Of a DNA stretch of 64,000 bases, positions 1-10,443 are shown piece by piece. The notes under the pieces were generated by a model. It worked only from the letters and a program-made list of their open reading frames with translations. It made no database searches and had not been told where the DNA came from. The translations under genes were made by a program, and so were the position numbers. Location of the stretch: contig NC_089181.1 of assembly GCF_947507565.1 (NCBI RefSeq), positions 2,179,614 through 2,243,613 on the forward strand, written 5' to 3'. Within the stretch, counting starts at the first letter, position 1. Every line of letters starts with the position of its first letter. The stretch comes from Oscarella lobularis (taxonomy: Eukaryota; Porifera; Homoscleromorpha; Homosclerophorida; Oscarellidae).

Positions 1-52
1 TTCTTTTTTTGGTCAACAATTTTTTCTGCTATTAATATCAAACCTACGTGGA

Positions 53-60
53 TGACGTCA
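53..60. promoter_or_regulatory. CRE-like palindrome upstream of BROX
   Basis: A perfect TGACGTCA octamer lies 18 bp before the BROX start codon. This is the canonical CREB/ATF binding site. Function is inferred from sequence alone; a single octamer can occur by chance. Confidence 0.3.
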
Positions 61-78
61 TAAGCTAAAACTACAGCC

Positions 79-1871
79 ATGGCTCACTGGTTCCACAGAA
101 ATCCGTTGAAGAACACGAGCAAGATATCTTTCGATCAATATCGATCGTCGAGCACGACACCCGCCGCTTCGAAACTACTCGGGTCAGTCCGTAGTCCTAC
201 GCGTCACCCCGCCTGCTTCCTCTGATCTCACCTCGCCAAAAAGGGAGATGAAAGAGTCGCGAGCGAAGCTTCTCAATCTCGTACGCAATCCCGAATCGTC
301 GCTCGCCGACGTGACGACGCTGATGAACGAGTACGCGGCGAACGCGCGCGGATTGGTGCAGGGCAGCGCCGAGGGAGCGGGCAAGGAATCGGGACCGCGC
401 TACGTTGTCCTCTATCGATGGACCAATACGATGCAAGGAAAGAAAGTCAGGTAAATAGGTGTTTCGCTGTGATGTGATCTAATTCAGGAACCTGACGTCA
501 TAATTTTAGTGAGCAGTTGGACGCTCAGTTTGAATTGTACTCAATGCTTTTTGACGTCGCTGTTTGGCATACAAAACATGCTGCTCATCTTGCATCAAAT
601 CCTGAGTAGGGGGAGAATAGGGGGGAACAGTAGGGGGCGGCTTTGATCTCTTGACGTGCAGGATATCCATGAACGACGCGAAAGAGGTGCATAGGACGCT
701 TCGCGCTGCGGCTGGGATATTTGAAACGTTGAAGGTACCAGTACGTTTAGTAGACTAGTAGTAGAGAGATGTACTATTTTACTGTAGGACTCTGAATTGC
801 CTAAGTTGCATGATACTGGGGACAAAGGAGCTGACACGGATACAAGAATCTTGGACGCTTATGTGATGCAGTGTCAAGCTGAAGCCCAAGAAAGTGAGAC
901 AGTGTTTTTCATTGGAGAAATTACGATACAGTACTTCTTTTGAAGTTACTCTGGCAAGGGCTGTCGAATTGAAGCATAAAAATTCGCTTATTTCCGCTCT
1001 CTCCTCCGAAACGTCAAAAATGTTCATGATGGCTGGCGACCATTTGTCAACGTTGGATCAACTTCAAGTTGGCAAGTGGAAGAAGTACTCAGGAATCAAA
1101 GAAGCCTTCTATAAGTCCTATGTAAGAAACGAATAAGAAACGCATTGCATATACAAGCAATCTGACATTGCAGGCTTATTGTTATCTTGGGCTCAGTCTG
1201 TTGGAAGAGGACAAATGCGGAAACGCCATTCGTTGCCTGAGAGAAAGTTTGAAAGGTGAGGCAGTTTACTCTTCCCGTACAAAGTATGAGCCTGACACTG
1301 TGACCATAGCCTTTGGGATAGCCGAACAGCTATGCAGGGAATACGCCACTATGAAGGGTCCCGGCTCGCACGCTCGTCCGCAGGATCACATGTTCTTTCG
1401 AAAGCTGAGTCCTCTTGTTAAGGGGACACTGGAGAAATGCGAGCACGAGAACGGATTCATGTGGGGTTGACTGAAAAAAAATCGCACCATTCTTGTTGAT
1501 TGACTGTTCGCGTTTCTTTTTTTCTACAGTTATTTTCAAAAGGTTCCTGACGAGGTGCCTGAATTGCCTATGAAAGCAACGTTTGGACTGGCAAGTGCTG
1601 AGCCGTACAGCATGCCGCCTGTCAATCCTGAATGGACTGAAGAGGCGTTGAAGTCATTGAAAGCGGCTCAAGATGGAGCAGAGAAATTAAACGTAGGATA
1701 TAGAAGAGCAAGCAATAAGATTCCTCAGAACGCGGTGTCGTTTTTTCTCTCCAGCTTCAATCGGGATCAAAATCTGCCGTTGCCGAGGACATCACGCCAA
1801 TTCCTGAGCCAAATATCAGCAGTGAACCAGCGCCGCCTCCCAAAACGAATTCGGGTTGCATCGTACAGTAG
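79..1871 (+). CDS. BROX: BRO1-domain protein BROX (multi-exon)
   Basis: BROX is a BRO1-domain protein of the ESCRT/ALIX family that binds CHMP4/5 at membranes and the nuclear envelope. The start is the ATG at 79, giving MAHWFHRNPLK, close to the vertebrate N-terminus. In-frame blocks joined by short GT-AG introns encode the alpha-solenoid of the Bro1 domain, with recognisable stretches such as AYCYLGLSLLEEDKCGNAIR, the GPGSHARPQDHMFFRKL segment, and EKCEHENGFMWG running to the next exon (YFQKVPDEVPELPMKA). The reading frame ends in NSGCIVQ, so the last four residues CIVQ form a CaaX box, as in vertebrate BROX (a farnesylated CYIS end). The lipidated C-terminus therefore appears conserved. Exon 1 ends near 189 and the last exon ends at a TAG at 1869-1871. 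The neighbouring phosducin-like gene is convergent. Family identity is strong from remembered homologues; exact splice sites are inferred. Confidence 0.9.
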
Positions 1872-1947
1872 AACGCTGACTAAGACGAAACGTTGCCTGT
1901 CTTTTTTGTGTGTTCCTATTACATAAGTAATACAACTAACATCTGCA

Positions 1948-1953
1948 AATAAA
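1948..1953 (+). terminator. Likely BROX polyadenylation signal
   Basis: AATAAA lies 77 bp after the BROX stop codon in a short convergent intergenic space, the expected position for a poly(A) signal. Confidence 0.5.
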
Positions 1954-2047
1954 ATACCCCTTCGAATCACCTGTGTCATGATCATTTATATATTGCGTTG
2001 GAAGTGCTTCTCACAATATTTCCTACAGTTACTACTGTTTGCCTTTT

Positions 2048-2761
2048 CTAGTCTAAATCATCTACAGTCGACTTGTGATCAGCCTGTTCCGGTGGCAGGC
2101 AATTTCTCTCCCTCAGAAACGCCGCCACCTCGTCCGCATAGAACTCGTCGCCCAATTCGTCCGACACCCGTATGAAATTTCCCGCCAACTTACCATCCCT
2201 ATAGACGAGCAACGCGGGAAGAGCGTCGGCGCGAAAGCGCGCGCTCACAGGCGCATCGTCGGCGCGCATGCGACAAAATCGAACCGTCGTCTCCGCCTCT
2301 CTCGCGTAGCCGGCGCCGGCGGCGAGACGCGTTAAACACTTGTTCATCGTCCGACACGCTTCGATCGAATCGTCGTACAAGTGAACGACGACGTACGAAT
2401 TGTCGTCGATCGACGATTCGAACGTCGCCGGCGTCAAGTGAACGAGATTTCCGCCGCTCGCCGACGCGGCGGCGGCTGCGGCGCGTTCTTGGAGCTGTTT
2501 GAGTCGTTTCGCCTTGTATTGCTCGACGAATGGATCGCTTTCGAGATCGGCGTCGGCGTTGCGCGAAGCCTTTTCGCTTTTCGCCTGTTTTTGCGCCTCC
2601 TCTTCGGCTTTTAGAGCCAAGTAGTGTGCATGATCGCGGATGACTCCTTTGGGGCCCGTCTTTGGACCCGGGCCGGTCGGAGGCCCGTATTGGAATAGCG
2701 GCGGGTCTGCTGGAGCTCTGCTTTCATCCGCGCTCTCCTCCTCGTCGGACGATCGATCCAT
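2048..2761 (-). CDS. PDCL: Phosducin-like protein (PDCL/PhLP1 type)
   Basis: Phosducin-like proteins bind G-protein beta-gamma and work with the CCT chaperonin in Gbeta-gamma assembly in the cytosol. The single uninterrupted frame gives about 237 residues from the ATG at 2761 (MDRSSDEEESADES). The acidic N-terminus is followed by TGPKGVIRDHAHYLALKAEE, matching the family's helix-1 Gbeta-gamma-binding motif (TGPKGVINDW in vertebrates). The C-terminal half is the thioredoxin-like domain, with VVVHLYDDSIEACRTMNKCL, ADALPALLVYRDGKLAGNFI and RVSDELGDEFYADEV. It ends with an acidic tail, STVDDLD. The protein is shorter than human PDCL (about 300 aa), mainly in the linker after helix 1. An in-frame GTG 24 bp upstream was not used. 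It lies about 120 bp downstream of XRN2 on the same strand. PDCL versus retinal-type phosducin was not resolved by phylogeny. Confidence 0.88.
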   Translation of the reverse strand: MDRSSDEEESADESRAPADPPLFQYGPPTGPGPKTGPKGVIRDHAHYLALKAEEEAQKQAKSEKASRNADADLESDPFVEQYKAKRLKQLQERAAAAAASASGGNLVHLTPATFESSIDDNSYVVVHLYDDSIEACRTMNKCLTRLAAGAGYAREAETTVRFCRMRADDAPVSARFRADALPALLVYRDGKLAGNFIRVSDELGDEFYADEVAAFLRERNCLPPEQADHKSTVDDLD

Positions 2762-2878
2762 TCGTGCCGGGGGACAAACTGACACAGCCCGGATGCGACG
2801 AAATATTTAATCAAAGACGAACATTGTTTATTTTTATAGAAAAAAGAACCATTGAATTGTTTTGTTTTTTTGTCAAAG

Positions 2879-5800
2879 TTAGTACCTTCGATCTCGCTTT
2901 GCTGACGGATAAGAGTGACGAGCAGGATCTGAGTCATACCTCTTCGAACCATATCGATCCACAGGTCTATCACCCGACCCATGTCGAGTGGCTGACCCAT
3001 ATCGATCCGCTGAGCCATACTGCTGATACCCATACTGATCTGCTGATCCGTATCGGCCACCGTAGTCTCGTTCTCGCCCGCCGTAATTGTAACCACTAGC
3101 ACCGCCACCACCCTGATAGTTATAAGAATAGTTTCCACCCCCATAACTTGGTGGCTGATGTGAGTAGGAATCACGATGTTCTGAAGGACGATGGTGGGAT
3201 GGAGGAGGAAGAAGAGGAGGTGGCATTGCAGAGTAGGGTCCGCGGTTTAACATGCGATCATTGTGCGACTCAGCAGAACGAACATGATGACTGGAGGCAC
3301 GAGGTAGGAATCTTCGCCAAAGCTAAAAAAGCACCCTTACCTGGCTATTCGTTGGCCTCCCGATCGTTCTCGAGATTCGCTGTACGATCCTTGACGACGT
3401 GGATGAAAGCCGACGTTGGGACGATAGCCGCTGCCAGGTCTACTGTCGTAGCCCATGTCCTGTGGTTTGAGCATCTTTGCTGGAGGCCTAAATAATACGC
3501 GAGTCTCGCGTAGTTGTACATCAATCCCAGACTGAGACTGCATCTAATCTACCGTGCTCCTGGGAGAAGAATAGCCGGATATATGTAGTCCGGCTTATAC
3601 CACGGATCTTTGAAACAAACACAGACAACTTTGTTGTATTTGACAGCGGGAAGACCCGGTACGGGAGAAGGAACGACTCTGTTAAATAATACCAGTCAAC
3701 TCGTTCTCTACAGGTCACGCAATCGTACCTCTTTGGAACGCATCGTTCCTCGGCGTCTGTCACTATGACACCAGCCATCCCGTGGGTGAGACTGGGATCC
3801 AGATCAGTAGGCTAAACGCATATGCGAGTGAACAAGAGTAAAAAGCGCTTTAGTAGCCTACTCACAGATCCTTTTCTCTGTTCGTAGAGAGCCTCGGCAA
3901 AGTCCCTAGACTTATGCTTGGCGCCAATGAATAAGTAATCAGTTCCAATAGTGTTCCTTTTCCCTAATGGGAAACTGCGAAGGCAAAAAGTCACGAAATA
4001 AAAGATCTTACGTTCATCGTCTGTCAGGTTGGAATAGACGGATTCCAAGGCTTTGAAGAGACGCTTTTCGTCAACAAAAGGAAGCAGAGCAACGCCTTGA
4101 AGACATAACGTCTTATAATTGACAAATATTCCTGATAATCAATTACCTTGCCAAGCAAACTTTTTCCCATTTAAATCGATCTTGAATTGGGTCGGGTAGA
4201 AGTCAATTATAGGCGACTCCTATAGAAAAAAATCCGTCAGGTGGAATGTGCACCATTTCGTGTTCCAACAAGCAAACAGTGAAGTTAATTAAGACTAATT
4301 GCTGCTGAAACGAGTTTAAAGAAACGGCCCGATTCAGATTGCTATAGCAGAGCAACTGCCACGACTAAGATATAACAAAGCTGTGGAAGCAGGCTCTGCA
4401 CCAACTTCGTTTGGGCTGCTGTCAGCTTCTAAAGTTCTTACCGGACTGGACATCATTTCTCGCCAAGACAGCGGCAAAAATTGCCCGCTTTCAGCTGGAA
4501 ATACGGCCATCAGCTGCTCAAGAGGCTTGAACTATAGAAACATATTCTTTTGAAATGTATTGGGCCAAGAATTTAAAATGTACTGGTTCTGAGTTGCGTT
4601 CAAAATCGTTTGGAAGAGAATCAATTGAGAGAAAGTCCGATGCAAAAGGAGCGTAGTGAAAAGGGTAAAACCATTTCCAAGAAGGGCATCCCTTTCAACA
4701 ACCGTATGCTATTTACTGAAATAATAATGTTCCTACGCCAAATAACCTGATAGTAATAGCGAAGAACCCAGCATAGACCTGCAACGTAAGATTCGACCTA
4801 GAAATTAGTAGAAAAAATTCGCTTTCTGAAAAAAAAACGTTCAAACTACAAAATTACCACTTTATTGCGAAACCGGTCATATGATTCCTCGTCTTCAGCT
4901 TCGACGCCAAATTTATTGCTGTAATATCGATCTCTCCACCCTTCTTCCCACAGTCTTAGTAATAGAAAACATCATCGAAAGGAACCGGCTAATGATTTCT
5001 TTATACCTCACACCATCATCTACCTCGTCCTCTTCCTCCTCACTGTTTCCTTCGTTCTGAGACGCGGAAGTGCTGGCGAGCGATGAGTGAGCAGGAGGAG
5101 GAGGAGGAGCAGGAGGAGGAGCGGAGGCAAGAGAAGACGTTCCCTCGCGCAGAAAAGCGCGAAAGTCGGCTGCAGCAGCCTTAAGTTAATTAACAAACGC
5201 TAAAAATCAAGAATCTAAAACATTACGAATTCCTCACATAATTGGAAGCAATTCTCATGTCAGCTGCCGTACGTCGAACACCTTCAGCAGGCGCAGGTTT
5301 TGACCCAATTGCCTTTGAACGAAAACTTTTTAATCCTTTATAATAATAAATCTCACGCGCGACTGACAACGGGAGCCATCTGATTCTGCGGAATCCACTT
5401 GGGGCCAGACCAACTCTACATATAATAATACGTACACATTATATATACAGTGCCGTTGGATTAACTGTATGCAATACATGTCTCATCTTCTGTCTTCTTC
5501 GCTTCTCCTTTTGGCGTTGCTTGAAGGCAATCTAAAGCCGTGTCTCAATTACGAAATCGTTAAAACAATTTTTAAAAATCATTTAATTAAATCGTCAAAA
5601 CAATTATTAAAAATCGTCAAGACAATTTTAAAAATCGTTAATTAAAAATCAATGGGGACGGACTTACTCTTCAGTAATTTCACTACTACAGTCCTTAAAA
5701 ATCAATAGGGACGGATTTATTTTTTTCTGTAGACGAATTTATAACGAAATTTGCCTTTAGATATACAATTTTTATCTAATACAGTCGATATTAGTACCGT

Positions 5801-8800
5801 TCAAAAGTTTTGATCAAAATCGGAAGTGGGGCCCCTTTCGCGTAGTTTGACCGTTAAAAGGGGCGTGAAAAGGTAAAAAAACGCGTCTCTTTCACGTAGC
5901 AAATTTTTAAAAATTTAAAAAGGTTACGACACTTGATACAAACCACACGGAAGACGGTGCTATGGAGGTTTATCCGGTATCAGAGGTATCTCACAGGCGC
6001 AGCGGAGCTATTGGACTAGGAAGGCCGGAGCCCTTGTCAAGTGAGGAGAATGACCGGCCACCGGGCAGTGATCAAACCCTTGGGGAGAGTTTCCAACTCC
6101 CTTCTATCCTAGCCAAGAGCTCATGCTCCTGCTACTGATAGGTATATGGAAATGCTGGGTATATATACCACCACGCTGCTGAGGTCACTTTGACTGCAGC
6201 TTTTCATTATAAAAGTACCATAAAAGTGCGCTGATTGAACCAAAAACCTCTTAATCGGCCGCAAATGCGTTTCTGACCCCACAACCAAACGAATTTTGTG
6301 AAAAATCAATCAAAAAACGCGAAAAATCGACAATTAAACGCGTGCTACGTACGCAAGGCACGCCCTGTCACGCTACATATGACGTCAGTTGTAACGCATG
6401 ACAAAATGCTTCATACGAGCAAGTAGAGGCGAAGAATTGGCCGCAAAGTGCATTGGGAGTCTATTCTTAAGACATTTGATCGCTCTTTGGAGGCAAAAAG
6501 CGAATGGATACGCAGTAACGACAATAAGCTTGGTCAGCAAAATCTAGGTGATACATGCCGCCTCTATAACGTACGGGCATCGCGGAACGTGCGCTACAGT
6601 ACTGGCGCGAGGTGCGCTGTTCAGTCGTTCCTTAGATCGTCAAGACAATTTTTAAAAATCATCAAGACAATTTTAAAAATCGTTAAAACATTTTTAAAAA
6701 TCGTCAAGACAATGTATAAAATTGTCAAGACAATTTTTAGAAATCATTTAGAATCATTAAGACAATTTTAAATATCGTCAAGACAATTTTTAGAAATCGT
6801 CAAGACAATTTTGAAAAATCGTCAAGAACGACAACTGGAATTTATTACGTGTGGAAGAGTACCTCGTCGGACTGCCGTTTTTTGAATATTCCGTCTTCCA
6901 TGTGACCTAAGTCTAAAAGACGAATCGCCCAATCTCAAACTTATTTTACTATTCCACTGTCCGTAGCGTAGAAAACCTGTTAGCATTTTTTGAACTCTCT
7001 TCAAGTTTACAATTCCGTTTTTAGTGAGAAACCCCTACAGTTAGTAGCACGGCGTTTCGAAGCTATACCGACCGGTCAGTAATAATTTCTTACTCCTGCT
7101 TGAGACAACGATTCTTTGTATAATCTTACGAGACGGTCAATAGCTCCTTCGCGAATTTGAAGTGAAGGCAAATGAGGCAGAAAATCGTTTCCAACAAAGA
7201 AACACATGAAGACCCAATCGTCTATAGCCCTCTAATCCGCGACAGCCAGTCAGCAAAAAAGCGCATAAGATAGTGTATAGCACCTCAAGGTCGAAAGGAA
7301 AAGGCAGTCCATCCATTCTCAGTTCTTTTTCCAAATACTAAAACAGTCTTTGCATGATCTTAGCTAAGAGAAGACGATAGCCAGCCTACTTCTCGTAGAA
7401 CGGATAAACGGATAAAAATGAACTCTTTTTCGGGAGGAGGTTCAGGCGGAGGACCATCAGTCTGACAATTTCAAAATAGAAATGTTTATATGGAGTCTTG
7501 TTTAGAGTACCCTTTCCCGCTGTACACCGCAGCATTCGCTCATTTCGTGTCCTGAGATTCAAATCACGCGTGACGCCGTCAAATTCAAATTCATAATAGC
7601 TAACCAAACTGTCCACAAATTTCACACGGCTTCTTTCCCTGCGGTTTGAATTCCTCTCGAATGATGGTGAAGTGAGGCTCGTGAGTGGCTAAGCCCAGCA
7701 TGATAAGATCAGCTAGAGAGTAAAGGTAGTGTCATATGATCAAGGCCATATAATACAACGAACCGTCGGCTCCGCATAAGCAGTGATGCGTATTGGGATC
7801 GTGATGAGGACTGGCCCTTTGCTTTCGAATGAAATCCATGATCTTGTGCTCTCCTTCGCCGGGAACGCTCGCGTCTGACAGGATCACCTTTCGAAGGAGA
7901 ACGTTTTCCCTTTGCCTTTCTCAGATTAATTAACGGATTAGCTGCACCTGAATGTTTCTCCAGCCGGAGTCGTTATTCAAACGATCGGCGACGTAATACT
8001 CGAGACAACGAGCCAATCGAGACATGAACTTCGTACCCTACATAGTGCGAATACAAGAAGAGAGCAGACTAATCCAAATGCAGGGAGCAGAACCGGTGTG
8101 ATGCAATTGCTATCAAAACGGCTTGATTTGTCTTTGACGGAAGGCAATTCGGCTCCTGTGAATCAATATACACAACGAAAATTAGACTTTGATTGAGCGA
8201 GTACCTCTCGCTTCCAATTGGCGTCTCATTGCCTCGATGCTAGCTTCCTTGGCACTAGAGATTCACGTACAAACGATTTGATTTTTTCTTCTGTTCCTCG
8301 CTTTACATGGCTTCTTGGGCGGATCGAAATCGGCGTGAGCGCTGCTGATTCATTTTCGCTCTAGGAGCCTAGTAGAGGGACATGCTGTGAATCTGTCACA
8401 CGAAACCGTCCGTTTTCCAACTCACCACCCCATCTATCGCCATGTAGAGAAGGCGTCTCGGTCGAACAATAGCAAAGATTCTAAGAATTACTAAGAATTA
8501 GAGAGAGAGCGCGATTTTTGATATGCTTTGCAGGTAGTACCTATCAATGTACTCAAAAATGGCCACCATCATTTCGTCCTCGTTCTTGGGAGGAGGTCTT
8601 CAGAAAGAAACTTAGTCGCAATACCTCTCGGTTTGGAGTGGGATAACACCACTCCAAACCAACGTCCCTTTCCGCGCTCGGCTCACCTGTCTTCCGGATG
8701 ACTGCATGGATGAATGATGCCGTTCATGTCAAGATAGAGATTATCGAATTCGATTCCGTTTGGGTTCTCCTGAGATGCGTCGACTGGAATTCGCACGCCG

Positions 8801-8942
8801 TTCACTTCTTTCGGCTGCCGAAAGCGCGTTATAAGACAACCGGCTGCGCTGGTCTGACAATAGTAACCTTTTCTTCGTACGAATGAACGACGATCGATGG
8901 GTATTTGCGCGAAAGCCAGCGAAAAAAAGCTGGAACCCCCAT
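2879..8942 (-). CDS. XRN2: 5'-3' exoribonuclease 2 (Rat1/XRN2), multi-exon
   Basis: XRN2 is the nuclear 5'-to-3' exoribonuclease that degrades the downstream RNA after poly(A) cleavage (torpedo termination) and trims rRNA and snoRNA. On the minus strand the start (8942) gives [19 protein letters not shown]. Next come [20 protein letters not shown], then [18 protein letters not shown], an [15 protein letters not shown] exon, the active-site region [19 protein letters not shown], and [15 protein letters not shown] zinc knuckle, [16 protein letters not shown] (C-x2-C-x4-H-x4-C), characteristic of XRN2/Rat1 rather than XRN1, is present across an exon junction. [36 protein letters not shown] and [16 protein letters not shown] follow. 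The C-terminus (3253-2879) is a Gly/Tyr/Arg-rich low-complexity tail ending at TAA 2879-2881, like the basic tail of XRN2. There are about 15 or more exons, most introns being under 100 nt. One intron (about 5.5-6.85 kb) is expanded by repeats. Confidence 0.92.
5541..5655. repeat. ~22-bp minisatellite, left block, XRN2 intron
   Basis: Several degenerate copies of an AT-rich unit resembling AATCGTCAAGACAATTTTTAA lie in the large XRN2 intron. The same unit recurs at 6634-6840, so the two blocks flank a roughly 1-kb stretch. Confidence 0.75.
5885..6090 (+). mobile_element. Dispersed element, copy 1 (XRN2 intron)
   Basis: About 200 bp here is near-identical, as a reverse complement, to 35405-35464 plus 35729-35880. 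Shared runs include GGAGGTTTATCCGGTA, CACAGGCGCAGCGGAGCTA and GAATGACCGGCCACCGGGC. Two unlinked copies in opposite orientation indicate an interspersed repeat. I see no coding capacity, so it is non-autonomous or a fragment; its class is undetermined. Confidence 0.75.
6634..6840. repeat. ~22-bp minisatellite, right block, XRN2 intron
   Basis: About nine degenerate copies of a unit resembling CGTCAAGACAATTTTTAAAAAT, the same family as 5541-5655. The block abuts an XRN2 exon near 6858. Confidence 0.8.
8630..8660. repeat. Perfect 12-bp hairpin in a short XRN2 intron
   Basis: GGTTTGGAGTGG (8630-8641) is followed by a 7-nt loop and its exact reverse complement (8649-8660). It lies inside an intron of about 90 nt between the exons encoding the [10 protein letters not shown] and [12 protein letters not shown] segments. 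In the transcript it would fold into a stable stem that shortens the effective intron. Confidence 0.7.
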
Positions 8943-9023
8943 GGCTGAAGCGCGTTATAGAGCCTAACGTGCTACTTCACGTGGCAACTCAGTTTACTGT
9001 TTGCACCACCCATTTGCACACCG

Positions 9024-10139
9024 ATGGCAAGCAAACCCGTAATTGTAAAAGATCGCATACGTCGGCGCGGGTCAGCCATATCTCAGCCAGCATCGACAAC
9101 GTCTCTTCTGCGCTTGAAATCCGGCGCTGGAAAGGTGCACAAACATTCGAGGAAAGATTACGGTACCAATACTACATCTTACTGCAGAGAAGACTACAAA
9201 GACCTGCAACTTCAAGTGCAATTGACGAAGAGAGAAAAAATCGACCGTGTTCGAGAGAATGGTGGAGAAGTTACGTGAAGGTATGTCGAAACCGGGCGTG
9301 CCTACTCACGTGCAACTCTCTTTTCCTCCGGCTTCGTTTCCACGTAGGACACGCCAAATCCGGGCGCATACGAGACGAAAGATTTTCTTCACGAGCTCGA
9401 CGTTCGACCAAGTACGTACAATTTCAAAAGCGAAGGACGATCGGGCCGAAGAGGAAACTTTCTCGCGACCGGAACCGAGGGGCGGTACCTCATGCCCGGC
9501 TGCTACGATACGAAGGACTTCGTTCGAGAGCTCGAAGCGAAGCCCACGTCTTATCGCTTCAAAGCCGAGGATCGAGATAAAGGACCTCGCATTGGACACG
9601 GATGTCCGGACAAAGTAAGCACGCAAAACAAACGAGCGCCCCCTGGGTGTCTATGTTTGCTAATAGGAATTGCAAACAAGCCCCAATCAATATAACCTTG
9701 GCGATCAATGGAGTCAGCCGGTCAGGGGATCGAGATACGCCGTGTTCAAGTCAGGAACAAAACGATTTCCGACACCCCCGTTTGCACCGGTGCATACTAG
9801 AGAGGCTATCACGATTGATTCCCAATTTTATTTCTGTCCTCTAGAAAAAAGGGCCCGGTCCCGGGCAATACGAATCAAGCTTGCTGGCGCATCAGAAGGC
9901 TTCGCCAGAAATTACGTCAAGTTTCAAATCAACCGTGCCTCGATTTACATATCGATATCCGGTTTATAGCTAATCGTTATTGTAACTAAACGCCAACTGG
10001 ATCTTTCTAGAAGGGACCCGGTCCCGGTGCGTACGACAAAATGCTTATTCGACCTCGATCAAAGTCACTACCAGAATCGGTGATGACCATGGGCCGCCGT
10101 CACGGCATATTCTTTCACAACCTATCTGTCTACAACTGA
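9024..10139 (+). CDS. SHIPPO/STPG (PG-rich) repeat protein, possibly LEXM-like
   Basis: This gene contains repeated Pro-Gly motifs of the SHIPPO/sperm-tail PG-rich repeat family, proteins associated with ciliary or flagellar microtubules. Spliced exons read DTPNPGAYETKDFLHELDV, then MPGCYDTKDFVRELEAKP, then KKGPGPGQYESSLL, then KGPGPGAYDKMLIRPRSKS, ending in MGRRHGIFFHNLSVYN and TGA at 10137-10139. The modelled first exon (ATG 9024, MASKPVIVKDRIRRRGS) is basic and joins in frame to the first PG repeat at 9348 if a weak GTTACG donor at 9270 is used. A better-looking donor at 9281 would place the upstream exon in a different frame, so the N-terminus is uncertain. The arrangement of repeats with TKDF(L/V)xEL blocks recalls lymphocyte expansion molecule (LEXM/C1orf177), but I cannot confirm that. 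It is divergent from XRN2 with 81 bp between start codons. Confidence 0.65.
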
Positions 10140-10443
10140 ATAATATCGTTTTATTAACGATTCGAATACGTAGCATACACATTAAACCTTCGTTTTTTTT
10201 ATAAATGCACTAAGTTCATTCTACTATAATGTAGTCATATAAAGGCACTAGGCGTTATTGCTCTGACGTTCTAATCCTATTTGTCTGCCAGCAGAAAAAG
10301 TCGTGTCTCCTATTATGAAATCACCCATACACGCGCTCTTACCTCATCAAAAGAGGCCTTCTCATTTCAGTGCGTGCAGACTGCGTCTGAACGCGGACCT
10401 AAAATTCTCACCCTGTACGTCGAACCAAGTGTGCTATACGCAC
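10140..10443. other. Convergent intergenic region
   Basis: This 304-bp AT-rich spacer lies between the stops of the SHIPPO gene and the RNF212B-like gene. I see no convincing coding segment or RNA gene; small ORFs in it have no family resemblance. Confidence 0.5.

Noticed and set aside
8897-9580. 227-aa plus-strand ORF through the SHIPPO gene
   Set aside because: It runs through a consensus intron and is out of frame with the PG repeats, so it was replaced by the spliced model.
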